DNA of 64,000 nucleotides from the NCBI RefSeq assembly GCF_007745175.1, contig NZ_CP036271.1, positions 5,654,314-5,718,313 on the forward strand, read 5' to 3'. Below, in pieces: positions 28,356 through 37,226 of the stretch (positions within the stretch are counted from its first letter, which is position 1; each line of letters opens with the position of its first letter). This DNA is from Caulifigura coniformis (GTDB lineage: Bacteria; Planctomycetota; Planctomycetia; Planctomycetales; Planctomycetaceae). The position numbers were made by a program, and so were the translations under genes. The notes under the pieces are model-generated. The model was given only the letters and a program-made list of their open reading frames with translations. It had not been told where the DNA came from and did no database searches.

Positions 28356-29039
28356 GTGTGGGAACTTCTGGAAAAGATTGTCTACACGATCTTCCATCTG
28401 AACGTTGAGAACGTCACCGAGTTGACGCAGCTCGTCGGCCCGTGGCTGTACGTGATCCTGTTCGTGATCATCTTCTGCGAGACGGGACTCGTCGCGCTGC
28501 CATTCCTTCCGGGCGACTCGCTCCTGTTCACTGTCGGGGCGGTTGCAGGACTTTCGGGCTCGACGATCAACCTGCCGCTGATGGGCGTGCTGCTGTTCAT
28601 CGCGGCCGTGCTCGGGGACGCCGTGAACTATTCGATCGGCTATCGCGTCGGACCCGCGGTGTTTCGATCGGAGGAATCGCGCTGGTTCAGCAAGAAGCAT
28701 CTCGTCGAGGCCCAGCGGTTCTATGAGAAGTACGGCGCGAAGACGATCGTGATCGCGCGGTTCGTCCCGATCGTCCGCACGTTCGCCCCGTTCGTGGCCG
28801 GCATCGGGAAAATGAACTACTGGCGATTCGCGGTTTACAACGTGTTCGGCGCGGCGATCTGGATCTCGCTGTTCCTGGTGGCCGGCTGGTGGCTGGGCGC
28901 GAAGTTCAAGGACAACCTGAAGATCATCATTTACGGGATCCTCGTGGTCTCGGTGCTGCCAATTGTTTACGAGGTGTGGAACGCCCGGCGGTTGAAGAAG
29001 GCGGCGCAGAAAGCGGCTCAGTCGCCCCCTGCGGTCTGA
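28356..29039 (+). CDS. DedA-family membrane protein
   Basis: 227 residues from a GTG start, matching the usual 200-225. Family motifs: FVIIFCETGLVALPFLPGDS, GDAVNYSIGYRVG, FYEKYGAKTIVIARFVPIVRTFAPFVAGI and a membrane helix GAAIWISLFLVAGWWLG. DedA proteins are inner-membrane flippase-like proteins (undecaprenyl phosphate or phosphatidylethanolamine recycling, proton-motive-force dependent). The conserved Glu and Arg residues (E in CETG, R in ARFVPIVRTF) are present. The start is uncertain: no ATG lies near the conserved start and the ribosome site is weak. Confidence 0.87.
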   Translation: MWELLEKIVYTIFHLNVENVTELTQLVGPWLYVILFVIIFCETGLVALPFLPGDSLLFTVGAVAGLSGSTINLPLMGVLLFIAAVLGDAVNYSIGYRVGPAVFRSEESRWFSKKHLVEAQRFYEKYGAKTIVIARFVPIVRTFAPFVAGIGKMNYWRFAVYNVFGAAIWISLFLVAGWWLGAKFKDNLKIIIYGILVVSVLPIVYEVWNARRLKKAAQKAAQSPPAV

Positions 29040-29068
29040 GCACGGACCCGCATCGTTGCGGGCGGCTC

Positions 29069-29100
29069 CCGGCGGCCTTATGACTTCTGCGGGCCGCCGG
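29069..29100 (+). other. Stem-loop downstream of the DedA gene
   Basis: CCGGCGGCC pairs with GGCCGCCGG nine bases each across a 14-base loop, 30 bases past the DedA stop and 36 bases before the esterase start. No T run follows, so it is at most a weak terminator or an RNA processing site. Confidence 0.4.
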
Positions 29101-29135
29101 CGCGCGGTCATCATCCCGCCTGCGGAGTTCCCTCC

Positions 29136-31247
29136 ATGCACTGCCTCGCTGTCGGTTTCTGCGTTGCTGCTCTCTCCCTCCTGACGGCTTCGGCCTCATT
29201 CGCGGCCGACATCTCGAGAGTTCTTCCTCCGGGCGAAAAGCCTGATGACGTCCGCCTCAAGCCGCTACGGACGCTGAACGACAAGTACCATCCCTGGTCG
29301 CCGCCTGAATCGAAGGAGGCGTGGGAGAAAGAGGCCGAACGAATCCGCCGCCAGATCCTGGTCTCCAACGGCCTGTGGCCGCTGCCTGAGAAGACGCCGC
29401 TGGACGCGGTGATCCATGGCCCGGTCGACAGGGGCGATTACACGGTGGAGAAGGTGGTGTTTCGCAGTCGCCCGGGCGTCTACGTCACCGGGAGCCTGTA
29501 TCGTCCGAAGAAGACTTCGACTGAGAAACGGCCGGCGGTGCTGTGTCCACATGGGCATTGGCTGAACGGGAGGTTTTACGACTCGCCACCCAAGGAGGCG
29601 GCCGACCTGCTCAAGTCGGGCGCGGAAAGCTACCTGTCCGGGGCACGCTGTCCGCTGCAGGCGATCGAAGTGCAGCTGGCGCGTATGGGGTGCGTCGCGT
29701 TCGTGTTCGACACGGTCGGCACGGCCGACAACCTGGCGCTGCCGCACCGCGAGGGGTTCAACGATGTGCAGGCGGAACTGTGGCTGCAGAACAAGATGGG
29801 GCTGCAGACGTGGAACTCGATCCGGGCGCTCGACTTCGTGGAGTCGCTGCCGGATGTCGATCCGAAGCGGATTGGCGTGACGGGGGCCAGCGGCGGCGGC
29901 ACGCAGACGTTCATCCTGTGCGCGATCGATCCGCGTGCGGCCGTCGCGTTTCCGGCGGTGATGGTGGGCACGGCGATGCAGGGGGGCTGCCAGTGCGAGA
30001 ACGCCAGCTACATGCGGCAGGGGATCAATAATGTTGCGATCGCCGCGCTCATCGCTCCACGACCGCTTGGCATGACCGGAGCGAACGACTGGACGATCGA
30101 CATCGAAACGAAGGGGTTGCCGGAACTCAAGAAGATCTATGCCCTGTATGGCCAGGAAGAGAACGTCGCGGCAAAGTGCTTCCCACAGTTTCCGCATAAC
30201 TACAACGAGGTCTCCCGCGAGGTGATGTTCGCGTGGATGGCGAAGCACTTCGGGCTCGGCCACGTGGAGGTCGACCAGACTGATTTCTGGCCATTGACCC
30301 GTGAGGAGATGACCGTCTTCGATCAAACGCACCCTGCGCCTGCGGACTGGCTGGATGCGGAGCGGCTGCGGGCGGAGATGGCGAAAGAATCGCGGGAGCT
30401 GATGGCCTCGCTCGAGCCGAAGAAGGAGGCGGACGTCCAGCGCTTTCTCGATGTTGTCGGCACGGCCGTCGACGTGATGGTCGGCCCCCGGACCGAGCCG
30501 GCGGCGATCAAGGTGAAGGCCATCGGAGACACGGAACGCGGAGTGCAGAAACTGCTGATCTCGGCCGGGGGGAGGAGCGTACCGGCCGTCGTGCTGGAAC
30601 CGACGGGCACGCCGAAGAACGAGACGGTGCTGTGGATCGATGGTCGCGGGAAGTCGCGTCTGTTTGACGCTGGGGGGAAGCCGATCTCCGCAGTCGCGAA
30701 ACTGCTCGCCGGCGGGTATCGCGTGGCGTTGGTCGATGTGTTCCTCACCGGTGAATTCCTGGCTGAGGGGGAGACCGCGAAGTATGCGGTGAACGCGAAC
30801 TTTCCGGGCTACACGTACTGCTACAACGCGCCCCTGATCTCGCAGCGGGCTCGTGACATTGTGCTGGCCCATGACGCGCTCGAGCGTTTCGGCACAGTGG
30901 GGCCGGTGCATCTCGTCGGAGTGGAAGGGGCCGGCCCATGGACGCTGCTGGCACAGGCCCAGATGCGATCGCCGACGTCAAAGACGATTGTCGACCTCAA
31001 CCGATTCCGGTTTCAGAACATCACTTCGGCCGACGATCCGAATGTGCTTCCAGGGGCGCTTCGGTATGGAGACATCCAGGGACTGGCGGCCCTGGCGGCG
31101 ATCGGAGGCAAGCTTACGATTTCCGGGGAAGGGGGAGGCGACTGGTCGGTCCTTCTTTCCGCAAGCAACAGTTCGAAGGGATCGTTCGAACTGTCGAACG
31201 ACGTTCTCCGCGATGAGACGTTGTTGAAGGCGCTGGGCATCCAATAG
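29136..31247 (+). CDS. Secreted alpha/beta hydrolase, acetylxylan-esterase-like
   Basis: 703 residues with a signal peptide (MHCLAVGFCVAALSLLTAS, cleavage near FAA-D). The N-terminal half is an alpha/beta hydrolase: oxyanion-side PHGHWLNG (138-145), nucleophile elbow G250-A-S252-G-G and a RIGVTGASGGGTQ strand. The second half (about 430-700) repeats a hydrolase-like topology without an obvious catalytic serine. Planctomycetes carry many such proteins, annotated as acetylxylan esterases by analogy; deacetylation of plant or algal polysaccharide is inferred. A strong hairpin terminator follows. Confidence 0.8.
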   Translation: MHCLAVGFCVAALSLLTASASFAADISRVLPPGEKPDDVRLKPLRTLNDKYHPWSPPESKEAWEKEAERIRRQILVSNGLWPLPEKTPLDAVIHGPVDRGDYTVEKVVFRSRPGVYVTGSLYRPKKTSTEKRPAVLCPHGHWLNGRFYDSPPKEAADLLKSGAESYLSGARCPLQAIEVQLARMGCVAFVFDTVGTADNLALPHREGFNDVQAELWLQNKMGLQTWNSIRALDFVESLPDVDPKRIGVTGASGGGTQTFILCAIDPRAAVAFPAVMVGTAMQGGCQCENASYMRQGINNVAIAALIAPRPLGMTGANDWTIDIETKGLPELKKIYALYGQEENVAAKCFPQFPHNYNEVSREVMFAWMAKHFGLGHVEVDQTDFWPLTREEMTVFDQTHPAPADWLDAERLRAEMAKESRELMASLEPKKEADVQRFLDVVGTAVDVMVGPRTEPAAIKVKAIGDTERGVQKLLISAGGRSVPAVVLEPTGTPKNETVLWIDGRGKSRLFDAGGKPISAVAKLLAGGYRVALVDVFLTGEFLAEGETAKYAVNANFPGYTYCYNAPLISQRARDIVLAHDALERFGTVGPVHLVGVEGAGPWTLLAQAQMRSPTSKTIVDLNRFRFQNITSADDPNVLPGALRYGDIQGLAALAAIGGKLTISGEGGGDWSVLLSASNSSKGSFELSNDVLRDETLLKALGIQ

Positions 31248-31263
31248 GTGACGGCTGCAACAC

Positions 31264-31293
31264 AAAAGAGCCCGGCGTCACCGCCGGGCTCTT
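31264..31293. terminator. Bidirectional terminator between convergent genes
   Basis: Perfect 12-base stem AAGAGCCCGGCG / CGCCGGGCTCTT with a four-base loop. Leftward it is followed by TTTTG; rightward by CTTCTGGTTT. It sits between the esterase stop and the stop of the leftward NIPSNAP gene, so it probably serves both. Confidence 0.85.
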
Positions 31294-31319
31294 CTGGTTT
31301 GACCGGACGCTGATCGGGA

Positions 31320-31763
31320 TCAGCGCAGCTTCGGACTCCAGTCGGTTGCCTTCATGTAGACCGAGACCACGCCGCCGGGGATCGTCAGCGAGCCGTCCTT
31401 TTCGGATTCGGATTTTGCGGCGACCCAGTCGGGATCTTTCCGGAAAGCCGCGAACGATGCCTTTGCCGCGTCCTCGCTCTTGTGCCAGAGGACGTAGATC
31501 AGCGTGTTTTTCGAAGTTTCCGCGTTCGTCGGCTTCCAGTAGATCACGTTTTTCATGCCGTGCTTCTCGAAGAGCTTCATCGTGTGATTCTTGAAGCGTG
31601 CTTCGAGCGCATCCAGCTTGCCTTCGGCCGCGGTATAGGTCCGCAACTCGTAAATGCCTTCGGCCTGCGGCTCAGCGGCCGCGGATCCGTTCATCGTCAG
31701 GGTGAAGGCTCCGAGGGCCAGGCCGGCGGCGCAGGCGAAAAGAGTCGTTCGGATCGAGGACAT
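31320..31763 (-). CDS. Exported NIPSNAP-domain protein
   Basis: 147 residues. A signal peptide (MSSIRTTLFACAAGLALGAF, cleavage near AAA-E) is followed by one ferredoxin-like NIPSNAP domain: GIYELRTYTAAEGKLDALEARFKNH, MKNVIYWKPTN, LIYVLWHKSEDAAKASFAAFRKDP. NIPSNAP domains are dimeric alpha+beta barrels of unclear molecular role. Exported versions are common in Planctomycetes. Divergent from fabZ. Confidence 0.88.
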   Translation of the reverse strand: MSSIRTTLFACAAGLALGAFTLTMNGSAAAEPQAEGIYELRTYTAAEGKLDALEARFKNHTMKLFEKHGMKNVIYWKPTNAETSKNTLIYVLWHKSEDAAKASFAAFRKDPDWVAAKSESEKDGSLTIPGGVVSVYMKATDWSPKLR

Positions 31764-31951
31764 CGGGCGAGATTCCTTTGGTCGGCGGGAGAGTGCGGAA
31801 GGACAATCTGCTGATGTGATAGCTTGGCGGGGAGTCGGGTGAAACCGCGGACGGCCGAATCGAGGCCGTGTTTGCGGCGAGCGTCCTGTTGCCTACGATC
31901 CGACAGATCGTCCCGCATTCATCAATACGCTCCATCAACGACTCTCCAGCC

Positions 31952-32389
31952 ATGCGACTTTCCTGCGACGAGATCCAGCAGATCATCCCCCACCGGCCGC
32001 CCTTCCTGTGGCTGGATGAAGTGATCGAGGTGGATGAGAAGCGGATTGTGGCGCGAAAGTTTGTTTCGCCGGATCTCGATGTGTTCCAGGGGCACTATCC
32101 CCACTTTCCCATCCTGCCCGGGGTGTTGATCTGCGAGGCGGTCTTCCAGGCCGCGGCGGTGCTGATCGGGCGCATGATGCCGACCGGGTCGAAGGCCGTG
32201 CCGGTCGCGACCCGCATTCAGGGGGCGCAGTTCCGGCGGATGGTGCGGCCGGGCGAAACAATGCAGCTGGAAGTTGATGTCAGCGAACGGATGGCGAATG
32301 CCGTATTCTTCAAGGGGCGGGCCGTCGTGGATGGCCAGGTGGCGGTGCGGGTGGAATTCGCCTGCGCCGAGGCAACCCTGCCGGAATGA
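31952..32389 (+). CDS. fabZ: 3-hydroxyacyl-ACP dehydratase (FabZ type)
   Basis: 145 residues, hot-dog fold. It dehydrates 3-hydroxyacyl-ACP in fatty-acid elongation. The catalytic pair His48 (FQGHYP) and Glu62 (LICEAVFQ) keep the 14-residue spacing of E. coli FabZ; IPHRPPFLWLDEV is the usual start. The start ATG MRLSCDEIQQ is chosen on family length; the frame is open back to 31868. Not in an lpxD/lpxA cluster, so this may be a second FabZ or a lipid-specialised copy. The next gene starts 26 bases downstream. Confidence 0.92.
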   Translation: MRLSCDEIQQIIPHRPPFLWLDEVIEVDEKRIVARKFVSPDLDVFQGHYPHFPILPGVLICEAVFQAAAVLIGRMMPTGSKAVPVATRIQGAQFRRMVRPGETMQLEVDVSERMANAVFFKGRAVVDGQVAVRVEFACAEATLPE

Positions 32390-32415
32390 CGGGTTGATCC
32401 GCGAGAGGGACGCGC

Positions 32416-34848
32416 ATGAACGGTCGAACGGATCTGAAACTTACCTCGGCGGTGGCGTTCGCGCTGGCGTGTCTGGGAACCGTTTCGTCGGCCGCGTTCG
32501 CGCAGGATGATGCGCAGCTGCGAGCCCGAGTTCTCGACGCGATCAAACGCGGCCGACAATACCTCGTCGACCAGCAGGCGAACGACGGATCGTGGATGGC
32601 CTCTCCCGGTGGGCTGGGAGAGTTCAAGAACGGGACGACGGGCCTGGCGATTCTGGCGCTGCTGAACGCGGGCATGAAGGAAGACGACGAAGCGATCGTC
32701 AAAGGTCTCAAGTATTTGAGGTCGATCCGGGACGATCAGCTGGAGGCGACGTCGCGGCAGAAGCCGTATGAACTTTCGCTGATGCTACAGGCGCTGGCGG
32801 CGGTGAAAGGGAAGGACCCCGGGCGAATCGCGAAGCTGGCCGACCTCCTGGTGGCGTACCAGAAATCGAACGGGGGCTGGCGGTATGAGCCTCCCACGGG
32901 GCCGGGGGACACCGATTGGGACAACAGTGTCAATCAGTTTGCGCTGCTGGGCCTGCGGGAAGCGGCGATGAAGGGCTATACGGTCGATCAGAAGGTGTGG
33001 CTGAAAGCGCAGGAGCTGTTCCTTCAGAACCAGATTGGCAATATCGACGGTCCTGGCGGGGCAGGGTGGTCGTATGTCTCCGGAGGGGGGGGAGACGGGG
33101 CCTATGGCGGCATGACGGTGGCCGGGCTGTCGTCGCTGATCATCACGTCCTCGATGCTGCAGGCGGACGAGAACGTCGGGCCCGATGGGCGGATTGATTG
33201 CTGCGCGCCGACGGGCGACCCGCGGGTGCGCAAGGCGATCAAGGCGGCCGAACGCTGGATGGCGACGCGGTTCGCGGTCAGCGACAACCCGGAGCGGAGC
33301 AACTACTTCTACCTGTACTACCTCTATGGGCTTGAGAGAGCAGGGCGTTTCGCCGGGATCCGCTTCTTCGGCGAACACGACTGGTACCGGGAAGGGGCGT
33401 CGTTCCTGGTCACGATCCAGAACCCCCGCACCGGGTCGTTCGCGATTCCGACCGCCCGCCCGGCCTATGGCAACGTCGACACCTGCTTCGCGCTGATGTT
33501 CCTGTCGAAAGGACTGGCGCCGGTGGTCATCAACAAGATCGAGTATGGCAAGCGGGATGCGATCGGGCAGGTTGTTTCCGAAGACTGGAACCGGCATCCG
33601 CGCGACGTCGCGAACCTGGTCGACTCCCTGACAACCCGCACCGGCTGGCCGCAGTTCCTGAACTGGCAATCTGTCGACCTGGCCCGTGCGGCCGAAGGGG
33701 AAGGCGTGTCTGCGCTCCTGCAGGCTCCGGTGCAGCTGATCTCGGGGACTGAAGACCCGGCGTCGATTGACGGCAAGCAGGTCGAGATCCTTCGGGAATA
33801 CGTCAACCAGGGGGGCTTCATCCTGGCCGTTCAGAACTGTGAAAACACGGATTTCGATATCGGGTTCCGGACGCTGTTGAAACGCATGTTCCCCGAGGAG
33901 GCGGTGAAGCTTCAGAAGCTTCCGCCGACGCACGACATCTACCGGAGCGAGGCGGTCTTCGCGTCCAATCCGCCGGAACTGTATGGGGTCGATTTCGGCT
34001 GCCGGACGGCGATCGTGTACGCCCCGTTCGATCACGCCTGCCGATGGCAGAAGTGGACGAAATACGACATTCCCACCCGGCGGCCGGATGTGAAATCCCA
34101 GATCGCGCAGTCGATGAACCTGGGGGTGAACATCATCGCGTATGCCACGAACCGGGAACTCGTGAGCAAGCTCGATCGCCCGCCGGCTCTGGCGACCGAC
34201 GTTGATGACAACGCCCCCCGGAGCGCGATCGAGATCGCCCGCCTGAGGCATACCGGCGGCTGGGATGCCGCCCCGAATGCGCTGCGGCATCTGCAGGGGG
34301 CCCTGTCGAAGCTCGGATACCTGATGGCGACGACCTCCCCGAATGTGCCGGCCACGGATGAGGCGCTGCGGCAGTACCCGATCGCCTATATGCATGGCCG
34401 GAAGAACTTCGCGTTCAACCAGGCGGAGCGCGACGGGCTGCGTGGTTATCTCGAAAACGGCGGAGTGCTGATTGCCGATGCGTGCTGCGGCTCGCCCCAG
34501 TTCGACGGCAGCTTCCGCGACATGATTGAAAAGACGTTCGGGAAGCCGCTCGAGCGAATCCCGGTCACGCATGAGATTTTCAACCTGCCTCAACTGGGTC
34601 ACGACGTCCGCAGCGTGTCGCGGAGAATTCCCATGACGACCCAGGCGGGATCGCTGTCGGTCGAGGATTCGGTCGGTGAGCCGATCCTGGAAGGACTGAA
34701 GATCAACGACCGCTACGTCGTGCTGTACAGCAAGTACGACCTGAGCTGCGCCCTGGAACAGCAGAACACGCAGACGTGCGCGGGATACAGCCGCCTGGAT
34801 GCGGCGCGGCTCGCCACGAACATGGTGATCTACGCGCTGGCGCAGTGA
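32416..34848 (+). CDS. Secreted protein with cyclase-like repeats and two tandem DUF4159 domains
   Basis: 810 residues with a signal peptide (LTSAVAFALACLGTVSSAAFAQ). Residues 35-400 have prenyltransferase/squalene-cyclase-type alpha-toroid repeats (ANDGSWMAS, YQKSNGGWRY, GPGGAGWSYV, QNPRTGSFAIP). From about 430 a DUF4159/GATase-like domain occurs twice: LREYVNQGGFILAVQNC...FRTLLKRMF and LRGYLENGGVLIADACC...FRDMIEKTFG are corresponding segments. No cyclase DCTAE-type acid motif is seen, so a scaffold or envelope role is more likely than terpene synthesis. It may be cotranscribed with fabZ (GAGAGG ribosome site). Confidence 0.82.
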   Translation: MNGRTDLKLTSAVAFALACLGTVSSAAFAQDDAQLRARVLDAIKRGRQYLVDQQANDGSWMASPGGLGEFKNGTTGLAILALLNAGMKEDDEAIVKGLKYLRSIRDDQLEATSRQKPYELSLMLQALAAVKGKDPGRIAKLADLLVAYQKSNGGWRYEPPTGPGDTDWDNSVNQFALLGLREAAMKGYTVDQKVWLKAQELFLQNQIGNIDGPGGAGWSYVSGGGGDGAYGGMTVAGLSSLIITSSMLQADENVGPDGRIDCCAPTGDPRVRKAIKAAERWMATRFAVSDNPERSNYFYLYYLYGLERAGRFAGIRFFGEHDWYREGASFLVTIQNPRTGSFAIPTARPAYGNVDTCFALMFLSKGLAPVVINKIEYGKRDAIGQVVSEDWNRHPRDVANLVDSLTTRTGWPQFLNWQSVDLARAAEGEGVSALLQAPVQLISGTEDPASIDGKQVEILREYVNQGGFILAVQNCENTDFDIGFRTLLKRMFPEEAVKLQKLPPTHDIYRSEAVFASNPPELYGVDFGCRTAIVYAPFDHACRWQKWTKYDIPTRRPDVKSQIAQSMNLGVNIIAYATNRELVSKLDRPPALATDVDDNAPRSAIEIARLRHTGGWDAAPNALRHLQGALSKLGYLMATTSPNVPATDEALRQYPIAYMHGRKNFAFNQAERDGLRGYLENGGVLIADACCGSPQFDGSFRDMIEKTFGKPLERIPVTHEIFNLPQLGHDVRSVSRRIPMTTQAGSLSVEDSVGEPILEGLKINDRYVVLYSKYDLSCALEQQNTQTCAGYSRLDAARLATNMVIYALAQ

Positions 34849-34933
34849 GGTCGGGCGGCATAGTCACGCTTTGAAATCGCGGAGGTCCCGGCGATGATCG
34901 TGCGGTCCCGCCACCCGCTCGCCCTGGTACTCC

Positions 34934-36187
34934 ATGCAACCACGCACCCTTGGTCTGGCCCCGTCGTTTGGATTTGGTGATCGTCTCGGACTGGCGACGC
35001 CGGGACATGTGGAAGCGATGCGTCGGGCGGGAGGGGTGATCCGCGGGATTTTTCCACAGCAGTCGATTCGGGAAATGACGCGCACTCAGCGAAGCGCTGC
35101 AGGCGTGATGCGGGACGCCATCCAGGCACTGCAGGCCGAACGCTGGGCAGATCCGTTCGGCGCGGATGCGGACCATCTCAAGACGCCTGCGGATATCGCC
35201 GTCACCGCTGCCGCAGGGTTTACGTTCTTCACCCTCGATCCCTCGGCGGAGGTTGATCCGGACGCCGATTCCGACAACGAGGCGACGCTTCGCTCGAAGC
35301 TGGGCCGGGCGGAGGCCCCGTGGATCGAGCAGTACCGGGGCCAGTCGATCGGCCTGGCGAACGGCACGAAGGTTGACCTGACGGAAGAGGCCTGCCTCAG
35401 GGCGGCGGTGAAATATGGCCGCGCGATCAAGCTGGCCATCAGCCTCTCCGCGGAAGTGCGACGGCTGATGGACACGGCGGGAAGAGACTACGAAATCGAG
35501 CTGTCCGTGGACGAAACGGACCATCCGACCAGCCTGGCCGAGCACTACATCATTGCGGACCAGTGCCTGAGCAATGGCGTGAAGCTGATCAGCCTGGCCC
35601 CCCGGTTCGTGGGCGACTTCGAGAAGGGCGTTGATTTCAAAGGGAAGATCGAAGCGCTGACGACGTCGCTCGACGATCACGCTGCGATCGCGCGGCTCCT
35701 GGGGCCGTACAAGCTCAGTCTCCATTCCGGCTCGGACAAGCTCTCGATGTATCCCGCGCTGGCGCGGGCCACAGGGGGCTGCTTCCACGTGAAGACCGCG
35801 GGGACCAGCTATCTTGAGGCGTTGCGCGTCGTCGCGAGGCACGAGCCAAAGTCATTCCGGCGGCTGATCGACTTCTGTCGTGGCCGCTATGAGACCGACA
35901 AGGCGACATACCACGTCTCGGCGACGCTGAAGTCCGCGCCGGAGGCGAGCGCCATCTCGAGCGACCAGGGCCTGGAGAGAATCTACCTGGAGATGTGGTC
36001 GGACGTCCGACCCGGGCGGGGCTTCACCAGTCCGGGCCGACAGATCCTGCACTGCACCTTCGGTTCGGTGCTGACTGATCCGGAGTGGGGGCCGCTGGTG
36101 AAGGGAGTCGTCGCCGATCATCGCGACACTTACCGCGAAGTCCTGGCCGACCACTTCGAGCGACACCTGCGTGCTTTGACGGTTTGA
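34934..36187 (+). CDS. Tagaturonate/fructuronate epimerase family protein (UxaE-like)
   Basis: 417 residues. The chain has the UxaE-family look: start LGLAPSFGFGDRLGLATPGH, a GFTFFTLDPSA segment, YEIELSVDETDHPTS, LSLHSGSDKLSMYP and FHVKTAGTSYLEALR, with His/Asp/Glu residues suited to a metal site. UxaE interconverts tagaturonate and fructuronate in hexuronate breakdown. Assignment rests on remembered family sequence, not a search. No other uronate genes are adjacent. The ATG is 85 bases after the upstream stop. Confidence 0.78.
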   Translation: MQPRTLGLAPSFGFGDRLGLATPGHVEAMRRAGGVIRGIFPQQSIREMTRTQRSAAGVMRDAIQALQAERWADPFGADADHLKTPADIAVTAAAGFTFFTLDPSAEVDPDADSDNEATLRSKLGRAEAPWIEQYRGQSIGLANGTKVDLTEEACLRAAVKYGRAIKLAISLSAEVRRLMDTAGRDYEIELSVDETDHPTSLAEHYIIADQCLSNGVKLISLAPRFVGDFEKGVDFKGKIEALTTSLDDHAAIARLLGPYKLSLHSGSDKLSMYPALARATGGCFHVKTAGTSYLEALRVVARHEPKSFRRLIDFCRGRYETDKATYHVSATLKSAPEASAISSDQGLERIYLEMWSDVRPGRGFTSPGRQILHCTFGSVLTDPEWGPLVKGVVADHRDTYREVLADHFERHLRALTV

Positions 36188-36218
36188 CAGCAGGCCGACC
36201 TGTCGCGCCGCGGACGAG

Positions 36219-37226
36219 TCAGGCGGCGCGTGTGCGGGCGACCTTCTGTTCGAGTTCCGCGCCGATCAATGCGCCCCGGGCGAGGGTGTATTCCGAAGTG
36301 GGCGCCGTCCGGATCTCGATGACCGGCAGTGGTAACTGGGCGCGGCGAATCGCGTCGGCGACGAGGACGTCGAAGCCGTTCATGCGGCTCGGCCCGCCGG
36401 TCACGGTCATGATGCTCACGCCTCGTGCCGACCGGGCGACGGGGAGTGCCTCCAGACGCTGCGTGAATTCAGACATCGCCGCATGCAGCCATTCCCGCAC
36501 CAGGCTGCGGAGCAGGTCCTGGTCGTCCCCCTGCGGGTGGGTGAGATCAATTCCGGCTCCTTCGCGCCAGCGGACCACTCGGCGCACGTCGAGGTAGCGG
36601 TTGCCTTCGTGATCGAAGACGTACCAGCCGCGACTGCGGGCGAACACTTCGTCGACGCCTCCCGCGCCGCGGGCGCAGGTCAGTTCGACCAAGGGCTGTC
36701 CGTGGACGGCCACGCAGAGCGACGTGGTGCTCGCACCAACGGCGAACCCGACGCCGGTGAATTCACGGTCGCCGAGTTCGGAAAGGATCGACGCCGTGCC
36801 GGCATGGATCGGTGTGCACTTGATGCCGCGGAGCGCGAGCACCCGCTCGGCAAAGCGGGCCACATCATCGGGAACCACCATCAGCGACGGGCTGAGGACG
36901 CCCGCCTGGGTGGGAAGCACCGATTCGATCAGTGTCGCCGCGACCTGCCTTCCGATGGGGTCCTGCTTCGGTAGCCGGCCTTCCGGGAAAACGGGAATCA
37001 GCGGCAGTTTGATGGCCCGGGAGAGCTCGATCGCATTCTCTCCGAAGACGACATAGCCCCCTTCACAGACTGAGTAGGGGATCATCGCTCTCTGGAGGAG
37101 CAGCTTCTCGTCGGATCCCCCCGGAAGTGCCAGATAACAGGCCGGAGCACGACGGCCGCGGAGCGACCTGCCGGGTCTGTACAGGCAGCGCACGCCGCTC
37201 GTCCCGATGTCCAGCCCGAACGTCAT
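36219..37226 (-). CDS. MreB-like actin-fold (ASKHA) ATPase
   Basis: 335 residues. Phosphate-1 loop FGLDIGTSGVRCL (residues 3-15), phosphate-2-like strand VGFAVGASTTSL (159-170) and adenosine-site TGGPSRMNGFD (276-286) give the actin/Hsp70/MreB signature. The phosphate-2 acidic residue expected in VDxGGGT is alanine (A162), so hydrolysis may be slow or altered. The length equals MreB. It overlaps the stop of the upstream SLBB membrane-protein gene by four bases (ATGA), so the two are translationally coupled. A filament-forming partner of that membrane protein is the obvious inference; it could instead be a type IV pilus PilM-like or chaperone-like ASKHA protein. Confidence 0.78.
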   Translation of the reverse strand: MTFGLDIGTSGVRCLYRPGRSLRGRRAPACYLALPGGSDEKLLLQRAMIPYSVCEGGYVVFGENAIELSRAIKLPLIPVFPEGRLPKQDPIGRQVAATLIESVLPTQAGVLSPSLMVVPDDVARFAERVLALRGIKCTPIHAGTASILSELGDREFTGVGFAVGASTTSLCVAVHGQPLVELTCARGAGGVDEVFARSRGWYVFDHEGNRYLDVRRVVRWREGAGIDLTHPQGDDQDLLRSLVREWLHAAMSEFTQRLEALPVARSARGVSIMTVTGGPSRMNGFDVLVADAIRRAQLPLPVIEIRTAPTSEYTLARGALIGAELEQKVARTRAA

